Under the pieces are notes generated by a model, which had not been told where the DNA came from, searched no databases, and worked only from the letters and a program-made list of their open reading frames with translations. Made by a program: the position numbers and the translations under genes. A DNA stretch of 64,000 nucleotides from Methyloversatilis sp. (lineage in GTDB: Bacteria > Pseudomonadota > Gammaproteobacteria > Burkholderiales > Rhodocyclaceae): contig NZ_JAUYRO010000103.1 of the NCBI RefSeq assembly GCF_030696805.1, forward strand, positions 22,527-86,526. Reading direction: 5' to 3'. Position 1 is the first letter of the stretch; the number at the start of each line of letters is the position of its first letter. Below are positions 17,631 through 26,438 of the stretch, piece after piece.

Positions 17631-18365
17631 ATGACATTCATGAAAACCGCTCGCTCGCACCACTCGAGGCCGCTCACCGAGAACCCGACAGTAGCCCGGG
17701 AAAACCGGCTCGGCGTTCGAGGATGGCAGGCACTTGGATTGGCCTTTGGCCTGACGTTGAGCGTCAGCTGCCACGCCGACGGCGCGGCGATCGCCACTAC
17801 CGGCGCGGGGGCTGCCCCGGCCTGCCAGACCTGTCATGGCCCTGCCGGCGAGGGCATCGCGCAGGCGGGCTTTCCACGCCTCGCGGGTCTGGGTGCGGCC
17901 TACATGCAACGCCAGCTGGATGCCTTCGCCGATGGTACGCGCGTCAACGCCGTGATGATGCCGATCGCCCAGGCCCTGTCCGACACCGACCGTGCCGCGG
18001 TGTCGGCGTACTACGCCGCGCTGCCTGAACCGCCCGGACCGACGACCCCGAAAACGGCATCCACCTCCGGTCCTGAAGCGGCGGCGGTCGGCGCGACCCT
18101 GGCTACCCGCGGCCGCTGGGCCGACACGCTGCCCGCGTGCGAGAACTGTCACGGCCCGGGCGGGCGCGGTGTGGGTCCGGACTTCCCGCTTCTCGCGGGT
18201 CAGAGTGCGGCCTATCTCGCCGGACAGCTGACCGCATGGAAAGCCGGTACGCGACCGCCCGGCCCGATGGGCCTGATGACCGTCGTTGCAAGGAAGCTGT
18301 CCGACGACGAGGTGCGCGCCATTGCTGATTACTACGCCGAACTGCCTGCCAGGGGCAGTCGGTGA
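17631..18365 (+). CDS. tsdB: Di-haem cytochrome c4-like protein (TsdB-like)
   Basis: A 244-residue periplasmic cytochrome with a long N-terminal signal region (hydrophobic about 33-46) and two CxxCH haem sites, CQTCH (65-69) and CENCH (170-174), each in a cytochrome c4-like half with a distal Met-containing segment. The stop overlaps the tsdA-like start by 4 bases. In known TsdBA systems a di-haem cytochrome encoded just upstream accepts electrons from thiosulfate dehydrogenase, so the tsdB name rests on gene order plus fold. It could instead serve a different oxidase. Confidence 0.75.
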   Translation: MTFMKTARSHHSRPLTENPTVARENRLGVRGWQALGLAFGLTLSVSCHADGAAIATTGAGAAPACQTCHGPAGEGIAQAGFPRLAGLGAAYMQRQLDAFADGTRVNAVMMPIAQALSDTDRAAVSAYYAALPEPPGPTTPKTASTSGPEAAAVGATLATRGRWADTLPACENCHGPGGRGVGPDFPLLAGQSAAYLAGQLTAWKAGTRPPGPMGLMTVVARKLSDDEVRAIADYYAELPARGSR

Positions 18366-19438
18366 GCACTGCACGCCAACGTCTCCTGGGCGGCGGCGCG
18401 CTGGCGTTGATCGCGATCGCTGTCGCCCTTTATGCAGCAGGCGTGTTCGACGGTCAGGTCACACAGGATCGCGAACAGAAGATGGCGGCGCCGGAGGCCG
18501 CTCAATTCGATGCGAAGCCACTGACGCCGAACGCAGCGAATGACCTGGTGGGTGATCCGCCGCGCACCGAACTCGCTTCGCCCGACGGCACTGCAGGCGC
18601 GCACGTGGCGTTCCAGCCGCCGCCGGAAAGCACAATGCCGACCGGCGATTTCGGCGATGTGATCCGCCGCGGCCGCGATATCTTCATCGATACGCCGCGC
18701 GCGGCGCCCGCTTATGTCGGCAACAGCCTGCGCTGCGTCAGTTGCCACCTCGACGCGGGGCGGCTGGCCGACTCGTCACCGATGTGGGCCGCCTTCGTCA
18801 GTTATCCCGCCTACCGCAGCAAGACGAAAAGCGTCACCACCTTCCAGCAGCGGCTGCAGGGCTGTTTCGAATACAGCATGAACGGGCGCGCGCCGCCGCT
18901 CGGTGCGCCGGAGCTGGTGGCACTGGAAAGTTATGCGTACTGGCTCGCGTCCGGTGCGCCGCTCGACCCGAAAATCCCGGGCCGCGGTTACCCGGCGCTG
19001 GCCCCGCCGGCACAGACGGCCGACTTCGCCCGCGGCGAGACGGTCTACACCGAAAGCTGCGCGCTGTGCCACGGCGACGACGGCGCCGGGCAACGCACGC
19101 AGGATGGATATGCAGTATTCCCCGCACTGTGGGGCCCGGATTCGTTCAACTGGGGTGCCGGCATGGGGCGCATCAGCAACGCCGCCGCCTTCGTGAAGGC
19201 GAATATGCCGCTCGGACTGCCCGATTCGCTGACCGATCAGCAGGCATGGGACGTGGCGCTGTACATGAACAGCCACGAACGACCGCAGGACCCGCGCTAC
19301 ACCGGCGACGTGCAGGGCACGCGGCACGAATTCCACAATACCGACGATTCGATGTACGGCCGCGAGGTCGCGGGCAAGGTGCTCGGTGCCAGCGGCGCGC
19401 CCAAGCCCTTCAGGCCTCTTCACGCGGCTCAGCGCTGA
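18362..19438 (+). CDS. tsdA: Thiosulfate dehydrogenase-like di-haem cytochrome c (TsdA-like)
   Basis: A 358-residue protein with an N-terminal membrane anchor or signal (about 8-28) and haem sites CVSCH (125-129) and CALCH (233-237). Between them are MWAAFVSYPAYRSK and LQGCFEYSMNG. C168 is 39 residues after the first haem His, close to the spacing of the unusual Cys axial ligand in TsdA. These features fit thiosulfate dehydrogenase, which couples two thiosulfates to tetrathionate. Context with persulfide oxidation and sulfur transport genes agrees. Other members of this cytochrome family act on different substrates, so activity is inferred. Confidence 0.78.
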   Translation: MSTARQRLLGGGALALIAIAVALYAAGVFDGQVTQDREQKMAAPEAAQFDAKPLTPNAANDLVGDPPRTELASPDGTAGAHVAFQPPPESTMPTGDFGDVIRRGRDIFIDTPRAAPAYVGNSLRCVSCHLDAGRLADSSPMWAAFVSYPAYRSKTKSVTTFQQRLQGCFEYSMNGRAPPLGAPELVALESYAYWLASGAPLDPKIPGRGYPALAPPAQTADFARGETVYTESCALCHGDDGAGQRTQDGYAVFPALWGPDSFNWGAGMGRISNAAAFVKANMPLGLPDSLTDQQAWDVALYMNSHERPQDPRYTGDVQGTRHEFHNTDDSMYGREVAGKVLGASGAPKPFRPLHAAQR

Positions 19439-19530
19439 GCGTCGGGCAACGCGTCGCACGCGTGTCGCAAGCATTTCGCACGTCTTTCGTCGATCGGACG
19501 AGCTGCGCCGAGCCCTGTGCCGCTTACCGC

Positions 19531-21546
19531 TCAGAAGTCGACGCGCGCGCGCAGCCATGCGAGCCGCCCCGGTTCATTGACCCTTTCGGTCAGCACCAGC
19601 CCGGCCGGCTGAAATCCGCCGGTGCGGCTGATGTGTTCGGCGTAGTTGCGGTCGAACAGGTTGTCGACGCCGGCGCTCAGCACGACGCCCTTCATTGCCT
19701 GCCAGCTCGTCATCAGGCGCACGGTAGCAAAGCCCGGCGTTTCGCCGAGGTCGGTACCGAGCGCATTGCCGAATCCCGCATGGATACGGTCCTGCCGCTG
19801 CACCAGCCGGACACCGCCGCTCACGCTGAACGCGGGGCGCAGGTATTCGAGTCCGAGCCGCATCTCCGCCGGTGAGGTCTGGGCGAGCGGAACGTCCTGT
19901 GTCAGGTTGTCGGCCCGCGTCCATGCCACCGAGCCCACGGCGTGCAGATCGCCGACGACGCGCAGTCGCCCGTCCAGCTCGACACCGACACGACGAGCCT
20001 CTACATTGCGTGCGGTGATGCCCTGCTCGGCGAGGATGAAATCGCCGATACGGCTGTGGAAGGCATTCAGGGCAACGTGCGTGTCGCCGGCGCGCCAGTT
20101 AAGCCCGGCGTTGATTTCGCGGTTGGTTTCGGCGTCGATGTGGAAGGCAGCAAAACTTGCCCGCTCCAGATTCGACGCTGCGCGCTGTGCAACACCAAAG
20201 GCGATGAAGCTGTCGAGCGACGGATCGATCTGCCACTGCAGCCGCAGAAAGCCGGAGCGCAGCGTTTCGGTGCGTTCCTCGCCACTGCCCGGCAACCGCT
20301 GGGTACCGAGGAAGTTGCGCAGTTCTCCGGCCTGCGTGTGCAGACGATCGACGCGCAGGCCGGCACGCAGCGTGACGGTGTCGCGCCGATGGGTCATTTC
20401 GGCGAACGCGCCCTGCGCGCGCGCATCGAGGCTGTAGAACGAGGTCAGCGACGCGGTCGACAGCGGACAGTTGTCGGTGCCGGTGAAACAGATGCGGGTG
20501 GTGCGGAAGTTGGCGCCCTCATGCTCGTCATCGCGCATATCGGCGCCGGCCAGCACATCGGTGACTGCATCGAGGTCGAAGCGAGCGCTCAGGCGGGCCG
20601 TGCGTCCGGTGTAGTCCTGACGCATCAGCAGCGTCGGGAACTGGTCGAGAAAGCCGGGCACCAGTTCAACCGGCTTGATCGGGCGATAGGTGTAATCGTC
20701 CATCAGGTGATTCACGTGCTGCCAGCGCACCGAGAGCTCCAGCGCCGACAACGTCCGGCCGGGTCTGCGGTGGGTGAGTTTCGCGCCCCAGACCGAGCGC
20801 TTGAAGCGGGTGCCGTCCATGTGGAAGGCCGGAAAACCGGCGATCGCGTCGCCATTTTCGATATCGACTTCGACGTCGGTGTCCGGGCCTAGCCGCGCAC
20901 CCGCCGCAAGCGTTGTCGAATACCGTGTGTAGAAGGACTGGAAGCGGCGTCCCGCGCCATCGCGGTAATCATCGGAATCGTTGCGTACGGCACCGGCCCG
21001 CAGCCAGAATTGCTCGCCCGACCAGCTGTATTCCGCCGACAGATCAAGCCGGTCGAAACCGCTGCGGCCGACCGCCGCCCTCAGCCGGCTGCCCTGCCCC
21101 GGCTCGGGCGGCAGGCGCTGCACGCGTATCTGACCGGACAGCGCCGGGCCGAACTGCACGGTGTTCGGTCCCTTGACCACGGTCAGCACGTCATAGCTGT
21201 CGGGCTGCAGATAGGAGGTCGCCGGGTCCATGCCGTGATTGCAGGCGGCATCGGCGACGGCGTCGTTCACCACGATGGGCAGGCGCGCGCCGCCCAGTCC
21301 GCGCAGGAAGGCGCTCCCGGCCGTGCCGCCGACCCGGCTGATGTTGAAACCGGTGATGTCGCGCAACAGCTCCGACGCATCGCTGTGCGAACGCCGCATG
21401 TCACGCAGGTCGACCACTGTGTCGGGCGCGCCATGGTTGCGCGGGGCCGTGATGCTGACCGTCGGCGCGACCGTCTGCGAAGCGGCAGCAGTCGACCACA
21501 GCAGAAGACACAGGCCGCGCGCCCGGATTGAAAGGTTGGATTTCAT
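19531..21546 (-). CDS. TonB-dependent copper receptor (OprC/NosA type)
   Basis: A 671-residue outer-membrane receptor. ATG 21546 gives MKSNLSIRARG and a signal peptide ending TAAAS; the longer frame reads into the next gene. The plug contains NHGMDPATSYLQPDSYD and VVKGPNTVQFGP, the pattern of the TonB-dependent copper receptor family. The barrel follows and the C-terminus ends AWLRARVDF with the terminal Phe expected for outer-membrane insertion. Last gene of a seven-gene minus-strand block. Copper is the likely substrate by family. Confidence 0.88.
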   Translation of the reverse strand: MKSNLSIRARGLCLLLWSTAAASQTVAPTVSITAPRNHGAPDTVVDLRDMRRSHSDASELLRDITGFNISRVGGTAGSAFLRGLGGARLPIVVNDAVADAACNHGMDPATSYLQPDSYDVLTVVKGPNTVQFGPALSGQIRVQRLPPEPGQGSRLRAAVGRSGFDRLDLSAEYSWSGEQFWLRAGAVRNDSDDYRDGAGRRFQSFYTRYSTTLAAGARLGPDTDVEVDIENGDAIAGFPAFHMDGTRFKRSVWGAKLTHRRPGRTLSALELSVRWQHVNHLMDDYTYRPIKPVELVPGFLDQFPTLLMRQDYTGRTARLSARFDLDAVTDVLAGADMRDDEHEGANFRTTRICFTGTDNCPLSTASLTSFYSLDARAQGAFAEMTHRRDTVTLRAGLRVDRLHTQAGELRNFLGTQRLPGSGEERTETLRSGFLRLQWQIDPSLDSFIAFGVAQRAASNLERASFAAFHIDAETNREINAGLNWRAGDTHVALNAFHSRIGDFILAEQGITARNVEARRVGVELDGRLRVVGDLHAVGSVAWTRADNLTQDVPLAQTSPAEMRLGLEYLRPAFSVSGGVRLVQRQDRIHAGFGNALGTDLGETPGFATVRLMTSWQAMKGVVLSAGVDNLFDRNYAEHISRTGGFQPAGLVLTERVNEPGRLAWLRARVDF

Positions 21547-21601
21547 CGATATGGGCCGCCCGCCGGCATGCCGACAGGCGCACCGGCGGGCGGCTTGTTC
21601 A

Positions 21602-22270
21602 TCAGCTGCGTCGGGCCGCGCGGCGGGCCGCAAAAGCCGTCAGGCCGAGACCGCCCAGCAGCAGCGCCCAGGTCTGGGGTTCCGGTACCGGCGGGGGGCT
21701 CACTTCATGTTCGAAAGCCACCGCGACGCGGATCTGGTTGCGGAACGGATCGCCCATGCCGGGCATCGCGACGTGGTGATACATCGACCCATTCAGGTTC
21801 AGCCAGAGGTTGTTTTCGTCATGCGAAAAATGCAGCGACGGCTCGAAGCCCTCGATCAGGTTGCCGCTCTGGCCGCTGACGTAGCCGGTGTTGCTGATCG
21901 ATGCGGATTCGATCGCTTCCAGCACGTTGGCGGCGTCGAACACGCGGAAACCGATGAATTCGGGCGAACCGAAGTTCATGAAGTCGAGGCTGCCGGTGTA
22001 GGTGAAAGACAGACCGCTGTCGAAGATGTCCACGCGCCACGACGACGTACCGGCTGAATTGAGGCTGATCTTCGGTATTTCGACGGCATCGCTGACGCTG
22101 ACCACAAAGGTCTGCAGCGCCTGGAAGCCCGCGCCGAGGCCGAGGTCGAGACCATACTGGATCGTGACGGAATGGTCTTCGAAACTGGCGTGCGCACTCG
22201 CGGCCGAAGGCGCGAATGCGGCGGCGGAGAGAACGGCGGCGGCGACACTGCGGGTAATTGCATTTTTCAT
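21602..22270 (-). CDS. PEP-CTERM protein with predicted N-terminal His (copper-block protein 1)
   Basis: A 222-residue exported protein; ATG 22270 follows AAAGGA. The signal peptide ends AASA, so cleavage leaves H27 as residue 1 (HASFEDHS). Mature part is beta-rich and contains a His/Met cluster, SMYHHVAMPGMGD, near residue 170. The C-terminus carries a PEP-CTERM sorting signal: VPEPQTWALLLGG, a hydrophobic helix and a basic tail (AARRAARRS), for exosortase/EpsH processing. Located between a copper-type TonB receptor and a second PEP-CTERM gene. Copper binding is inferred from the N-terminal His, the His/Met cluster and context. Confidence 0.82.
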   Translation of the reverse strand: MKNAITRSVAAAVLSAAAFAPSAASAHASFEDHSVTIQYGLDLGLGAGFQALQTFVVSVSDAVEIPKISLNSAGTSSWRVDIFDSGLSFTYTGSLDFMNFGSPEFIGFRVFDAANVLEAIESASISNTGYVSGQSGNLIEGFEPSLHFSHDENNLWLNLNGSMYHHVAMPGMGDPFRNQIRVAVAFEHEVSPPPVPEPQTWALLLGGLGLTAFAARRAARRS

Positions 22271-22351
22271 GATGGATATTCCTTTCGTTTGAATATGTGA
22301 TGCGGATCGGTCACGCCGACCCGCTTGCGGGAATCGGCGGCGCGAATCCAC

Positions 22352-23209
22352 TCAATGCAGCGCAACACGGCGGCGCGCGATCAGCCCGATCAGGCCGAGG
22401 CCGGCGAGCATCAGCGCCCAGCCTTCAGGCTCGGGCACGGCGGTGACCGACAGCGCTGCCGAAAAGCCGCGCTGCGCCGTGCCGGCGTCGAAGTCGATGT
22501 ACGGGCTGGCATAGCGCGCGCCGCCCACGATCAGGCTGTAGCGGCCGGCGGCCAGCGTGAAGGTGGCCGAGACGGTGCCGTCTGCACTGCCGTCGCCGGT
22601 GATGTCGATCACCTTGTCACCGTTGACGTCGACGCCTGCGCCATCCACAGCCTGTCCGATGTAGCCCAGCCGAGCGGCCGCCCAGCCGGCCATCCCTACT
22701 TCGGCCAGCTTGTTGCCGAGCCAGAAATCGCCGCTGGCGTTGAAGGCGCCTTCACGCGTTCCGGTGATGCCGGCGCCGAGGTAGTTCGGGTTGAGTGTGG
22801 GCAGGAAGCCCGGATGATTGGCGAGGTAGTCCGGATGGTCGCCACCTTCGAAGGCCGCTACCGGTGCCAGTCCGCTGTACAGCGAAAAGCCCGGGATCAG
22901 GTCACCGAGGGCGGTCAGCGTGTTGCCGCCGCTGAGGTAGTCGAAGCTCGCGGCGCTGACCGTCAGCGTGACGACCGATGTTTCGGTCAGCGTGAATTTC
23001 GCCCAGCGCAGGCGGTGGCTGTCGCCCCAGTCGGCGTCGGCCCCATCGGCCCAGCCGAAATCGGACGTGACGCGCTGGTTCGAAAGCGTCCAGGTGTTGC
23101 CCGACTGCACGCCATTGGCGAGGAAGTCACGCGTGCTGTAGCTGACATGGGCGAAGGCGGAAGCGGAAAACAGGCCGGCGATTGCGGCCACGATCATTCT
23201 GTTCTTCAT
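22352..23209 (-). CDS. PEP-CTERM protein with predicted N-terminal His (copper-block protein 2)
   Basis: A 285-residue exported protein. The signal peptide MKNRMIVAAIAGLFSASAFA would be cut to leave H21 as the first residue (HVSYSTRDF). The mature domain is rich in Gly, Asp and aromatic residues, including a GVDVNGDKVIDITGDGSADG stretch that resembles calcium-binding loops. The C-terminal VPEPEGWALMLAG, hydrophobic helix and RRR tail form a PEP-CTERM signal. Not closely related to the adjacent PEP-CTERM protein outside signal regions. Function unknown; copper link inferred from neighbours and N-terminal His. Confidence 0.82.
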   Translation of the reverse strand: MKNRMIVAAIAGLFSASAFAHVSYSTRDFLANGVQSGNTWTLSNQRVTSDFGWADGADADWGDSHRLRWAKFTLTETSVVTLTVSAASFDYLSGGNTLTALGDLIPGFSLYSGLAPVAAFEGGDHPDYLANHPGFLPTLNPNYLGAGITGTREGAFNASGDFWLGNKLAEVGMAGWAAARLGYIGQAVDGAGVDVNGDKVIDITGDGSADGTVSATFTLAAGRYSLIVGGARYASPYIDFDAGTAQRGFSAALSVTAVPEPEGWALMLAGLGLIGLIARRRVALH

Positions 23210-23332
23210 GGTGGGTGCTCTCCTTGATACGTGCAGGTGTGCTGAGCCATGCAGGCTTCAGCGCACAGAAGCGCGCGACATCGATCCTCCGGCGATAGCC
23301 GGAGGTCGGTGCCGGACGACAGGGCAGGTGGA

Positions 23333-23707
23333 TCAGGAGAACAGGGGTGGCGCGCGCGGCTGCCAGTGCGCACCGGATTCGATCCGGTGCCCGGAATCGA
23401 TGGCGCGCGTGATCGATGCGTCGGACCGGCCGGCTGCGGTGAGCGGAAATGGAAGCGGTGGGGGAGACAGAGCGCCGGCCGAAACGCACAGCGCACAATG
23501 CTCGCCATGGGACATCGTATCGCCGGTGCCGCCCCGGATCTGTCCGGTGCCGGCTGCCGATACGCTGCAGATTTCGTCGAACGGCGTGGCGACGCGCATG
23601 GCGCCACCGAGCGATTCCGTGGCGAGCTGCAGAACGAACGCGCACAGCAGCACCCACGCCAGCCTGAGCAGGCGTGCAGTGCGAGGTGGGCGCGCGTATC
23701 GGTGCAT
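23333..23707 (-). CDS. DUF2946 family protein (copy 2)
   Basis: A 124-residue protein starting MHRYARPPRTARLL at ATG 23707. An N-terminal membrane segment (about 13-33) is followed by FDEICSVSA and, after a Gly-rich stretch, the His/Cys motif GEHCALCVSAGAL. The EICS...HCxxC pattern is the DUF2946 signature, a family commonly beside TonB receptors and copper-related genes and suspected of metal handling. It starts 4 bases after the YcnI stop. Confidence 0.72.
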   Translation of the reverse strand: MHRYARPPRTARLLRLAWVLLCAFVLQLATESLGGAMRVATPFDEICSVSAAGTGQIRGGTGDTMSHGEHCALCVSAGALSPPPLPFPLTAAGRSDASITRAIDSGHRIESGAHWQPRAPPLFS

Positions 23708-23711
23708 CGGC

Positions 23712-24236
23712 TCAGTGATGCGGCCGGGATTCCGCCGGCAGCAGGTCAAGAAGCGCCGCCGGCATTTTCACATCACGCGTGCCCTGGCCTTCGGCCGGGA
23801 TCTGCGACCAGTCGTTCGCGCCACGCTCGCACTGCTGCAGCACCTTGAACCAGCGCCGTCCGGGCGCGTCCGGCAGCTTCATCATCAGCGCGAATTCGTC
23901 ATAGTGCGCGTCGGCCAGCGGACCACCGGTCCACGTGACTTCGACGACCCCCTCGCCGACCGGCTTGCCGTGATGCATCAGCGGCTGCGCCAGCTTTTCG
24001 GTCCGTACGGCGACCGTCCAGCCCGGCTTTACCATGGGTTTCACGCTGGCCATCGGCTCGGGCAGACGTATCGTGATGGCGGTGGTCGGCGAGCCTTCGC
24101 AGCCGTGGCCGACGCGGAAGGTGCCCTTGTAGTAGCTGCCGGCAGGCGCCGTCTGCTGCTCCAGCACGACATGGGCCGCCGCCACGGCCGGCAGGCCGAG
24201 CGCCACGAGGGCCAGGCAATTCAGGTATCGATTCAT
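23712..24236 (-). CDS. YcnI/DUF1775 copper-binding periplasmic protein
   Basis: A 174-residue exported protein. Signal peptide MNRYLNCLALVALGLPAVAAA leaves mature His 22 (HVVLEQQTAPAGSYYKGTF), then FRVGHGCEGSPTTAITIRLPE and W-containing core typical of YcnI (DUF1775). YcnI proteins bind Cu(II) through the N-terminal amine/His and a Glu, a monohistidine brace. It starts 1 base after the TonB receptor stop, so expression is coupled. No C-terminal anchor helix is seen; it ends AESRPHH, adding two histidines. Confidence 0.88.
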   Translation of the reverse strand: MNRYLNCLALVALGLPAVAAAHVVLEQQTAPAGSYYKGTFRVGHGCEGSPTTAITIRLPEPMASVKPMVKPGWTVAVRTEKLAQPLMHHGKPVGEGVVEVTWTGGPLADAHYDEFALMMKLPDAPGRRWFKVLQQCERGANDWSQIPAEGQGTRDVKMPAALLDLLPAESRPHH

Positions 24237-24237
24237 G

Positions 24238-26337
24238 TCACATCTTCCATTCGATGCCGGCATAGACGGCGCGGCCGTCGCCCGGCAGATAAACATTGCG
24301 AGCCCCGGCCGCCAGCGCACTGAAATCGCGCACGACATTGGTGGTCGCGGCATAGCGGCGGTCGGACAGGTTGCGTCCCTCGATGAACCACGAGAACTGC
24401 TTGCCGACCTGCTGCTGTACGCGCACGCCGAACAGCGCGTAGTCGTCGGCGAATTCGGTATTGGCCATGTCGACCGCGTAGCGCTGCGGTGACCACTCGG
24501 TGCTGGCTGCGATCTTCAGCGGGCCGCCGGGCGCGGCGTGGAAGCGATAGCCCAGTTCGCCGCGGAACAGCGTGCGCGGCACACCAGGCAACCGGTTGTC
24601 ACCGAACAGCGGGTCGTTGTCGAAGCGGAAGTCGTTGTACAGCAGCGCCTGGCGCCACTCGAAGCCGGCGCCGAAGCGGCCGTCGGCCGCGAATTCGATG
24701 CCGCGATGGATCGTCTTCGGCACGTTCAGCGTGGTGCTGACCGGTGCGCCGCCCAGATTGAGCGTGTAGGCCAGCAATTCGTCGGTCACCCGCGCGTGGT
24801 AGAGCGCAAAGTCGTAACGCCCCCATGCAAAGTCGCCGCGGCTGCCCGCTTCCCAGGTGGTCGCACGCTGTGCGCGCAGCGAGTCGATCACCGTCGCACC
24901 GCCGGTCAGCTCACCGAATGACGGCGGCTCGAAGCTGCGCGACACATTGGCGAACAGCTGCATGGACGGCGACACGTCGTGGCGCATGCCGAGCTTGGGA
25001 CTCCAGCCGTCGAAGGTGCGCGCGAAACTTTCGTCACTGCCGGCACAGGTCAGCGGTCCGCCAGCGAAACACAGGTCGCGGCTCTTTCGGCGCGCATGTG
25101 TGTATTGCGTGCCGACCACCGCCGTCCAGGCCGGCGCGAAAGTGAGCTGGCTTTCGACGTAACTTTCGATATTGCGCGCGGTGGTGTCGAGCTTGTTGGT
25201 GCGGCCGCCGCGCCGGCCCGCGACGTTGACGTATCGATCGTCGTCGGTGTCGCCGCGCGCCGCGCCGACGCCTGCAACCAGCCGATGCGGCAGGCCGGCC
25301 AGCGTCGCTTCGGACACCACGCGAAGTTCGGCGCCGAAATCCTTGCTGCGCTGGTCGAGCACCTGGAAGATCGGATGGAACAGGTCCTTGTCGGCGTAGT
25401 AGGCAGACAGTTCGACCCGCAGGCCGTTACCAACCAGCCACACAGTGCGGTTCGACACGCGCCACAGGTCGATGTCGCGCTTCTGGTCGCCGGTGATGTT
25501 GGCCAGCGCGGCCTGGCGCGGATTGGCCTGCAGCTGCGCGCGCGTCAGATTGCCCGGCAGTTCGGAGTCGCTTTTCGCGGCCTGCATGAAGAAGCGGGTT
25601 TCCAGCGAAGGCGCGATGCGCAGCCCGATATTGCCGACGACGCGTTGCGTGTCCTGCCGCGCATGGTCGCGAAAGCCGTCCTGCTTGAAGCTGGACACGC
25701 TGAGATAGCCATCGATGTCGCCGGCGACAAAGCCGGTGGCGATCTGGCTGCGCAGGTAGCCGAAGGCGCCGGTTTCTGCGCGCACGGTCAGGCGGGGAGC
25801 GTCGTGACCGGTCGGCGATACGTAATTGATCGCACCGCCCAGGCTGCTCGCGCCGTACTGCAGCGCATTGCCGCCGCGCCACACCTCGATGTAGCGCGTG
25901 GCGAGCGGCTCCAGCGCCTGGAAGTCGCCGCCGCCATCGGCCTGGTTGATCGGCACACCGTCCTGCATCAGCTTGATGCCGCGCAGGTGAAAGGTGCGCT
26001 GCAGGCCCGAGCCGCGGATCGACAGGCGCGATTCTTCCGAACCGAAGCGCGGCTGCACGAATACGCCCGCGCTGTAGCCGAGCGCGTCCTGCAAGGTCGA
26101 CACGCGAGCGTCGCGAAACGATTCGGCGTCGATCACCGAGGCGCCGCCGGGCGTCAGCGCCATCGCGGCGCGCGCAGTTTCGACGTCGGCCAGCGTCATG
26201 GACAAAATGCGCTGGGCTTCGATGTGCAGCTCCGGCAGCTGAGCCGTGGTGTCAGCCGCGATCGCAAGACTGCCGGCGGCGAAGACGAACGGCGACAAAG
26301 CGCACAGGCGTGCAGCGGCCATGAAGGTCTGTTGCAT
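24238..26337 (-). CDS. TonB-dependent outer-membrane receptor
   Basis: A 699-residue receptor; ATG 26337 (MQQTFMAAARL) gives a signal peptide ending AIAA. The plug includes LQDALGYSAGVFVQPRFG, LSIRGSG and a GGNALQYGASSLGGAINYVS segment. The C-terminal strand ends AVYAGIEWKM. The plug resembles FecA-like iron/siderophore receptors more than the copper receptor at 19531. No N-terminal signalling extension is present. Coupling to YcnI and the DUF2946 genes suggests a shared metal, likely copper, but the substrate is not proven by sequence. Confidence 0.88.
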   Translation of the reverse strand: MQQTFMAAARLCALSPFVFAAGSLAIAADTTAQLPELHIEAQRILSMTLADVETARAAMALTPGGASVIDAESFRDARVSTLQDALGYSAGVFVQPRFGSEESRLSIRGSGLQRTFHLRGIKLMQDGVPINQADGGGDFQALEPLATRYIEVWRGGNALQYGASSLGGAINYVSPTGHDAPRLTVRAETGAFGYLRSQIATGFVAGDIDGYLSVSSFKQDGFRDHARQDTQRVVGNIGLRIAPSLETRFFMQAAKSDSELPGNLTRAQLQANPRQAALANITGDQKRDIDLWRVSNRTVWLVGNGLRVELSAYYADKDLFHPIFQVLDQRSKDFGAELRVVSEATLAGLPHRLVAGVGAARGDTDDDRYVNVAGRRGGRTNKLDTTARNIESYVESQLTFAPAWTAVVGTQYTHARRKSRDLCFAGGPLTCAGSDESFARTFDGWSPKLGMRHDVSPSMQLFANVSRSFEPPSFGELTGGATVIDSLRAQRATTWEAGSRGDFAWGRYDFALYHARVTDELLAYTLNLGGAPVSTTLNVPKTIHRGIEFAADGRFGAGFEWRQALLYNDFRFDNDPLFGDNRLPGVPRTLFRGELGYRFHAAPGGPLKIAASTEWSPQRYAVDMANTEFADDYALFGVRVQQQVGKQFSWFIEGRNLSDRRYAATTNVVRDFSALAAGARNVYLPGDGRAVYAGIEWKM

Positions 26338-26438
26338 GAAGGTGTTCCGTGATGCGGCCGCGCAACCGGGGCGCGACAAGGTCGGAAGACAGTGCGCGCG
26401 GCGGCAGGGCCGCGCGTCACCGGCAGATCAGGCGGGAA

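Noticed and set aside
24979..26352. 457-codon plus-strand frame opposite the TonB receptor
   Set aside because: Antisense shadow with no domain; the receptor on the minus strand has plug and barrel motifs and a proper C-terminus.
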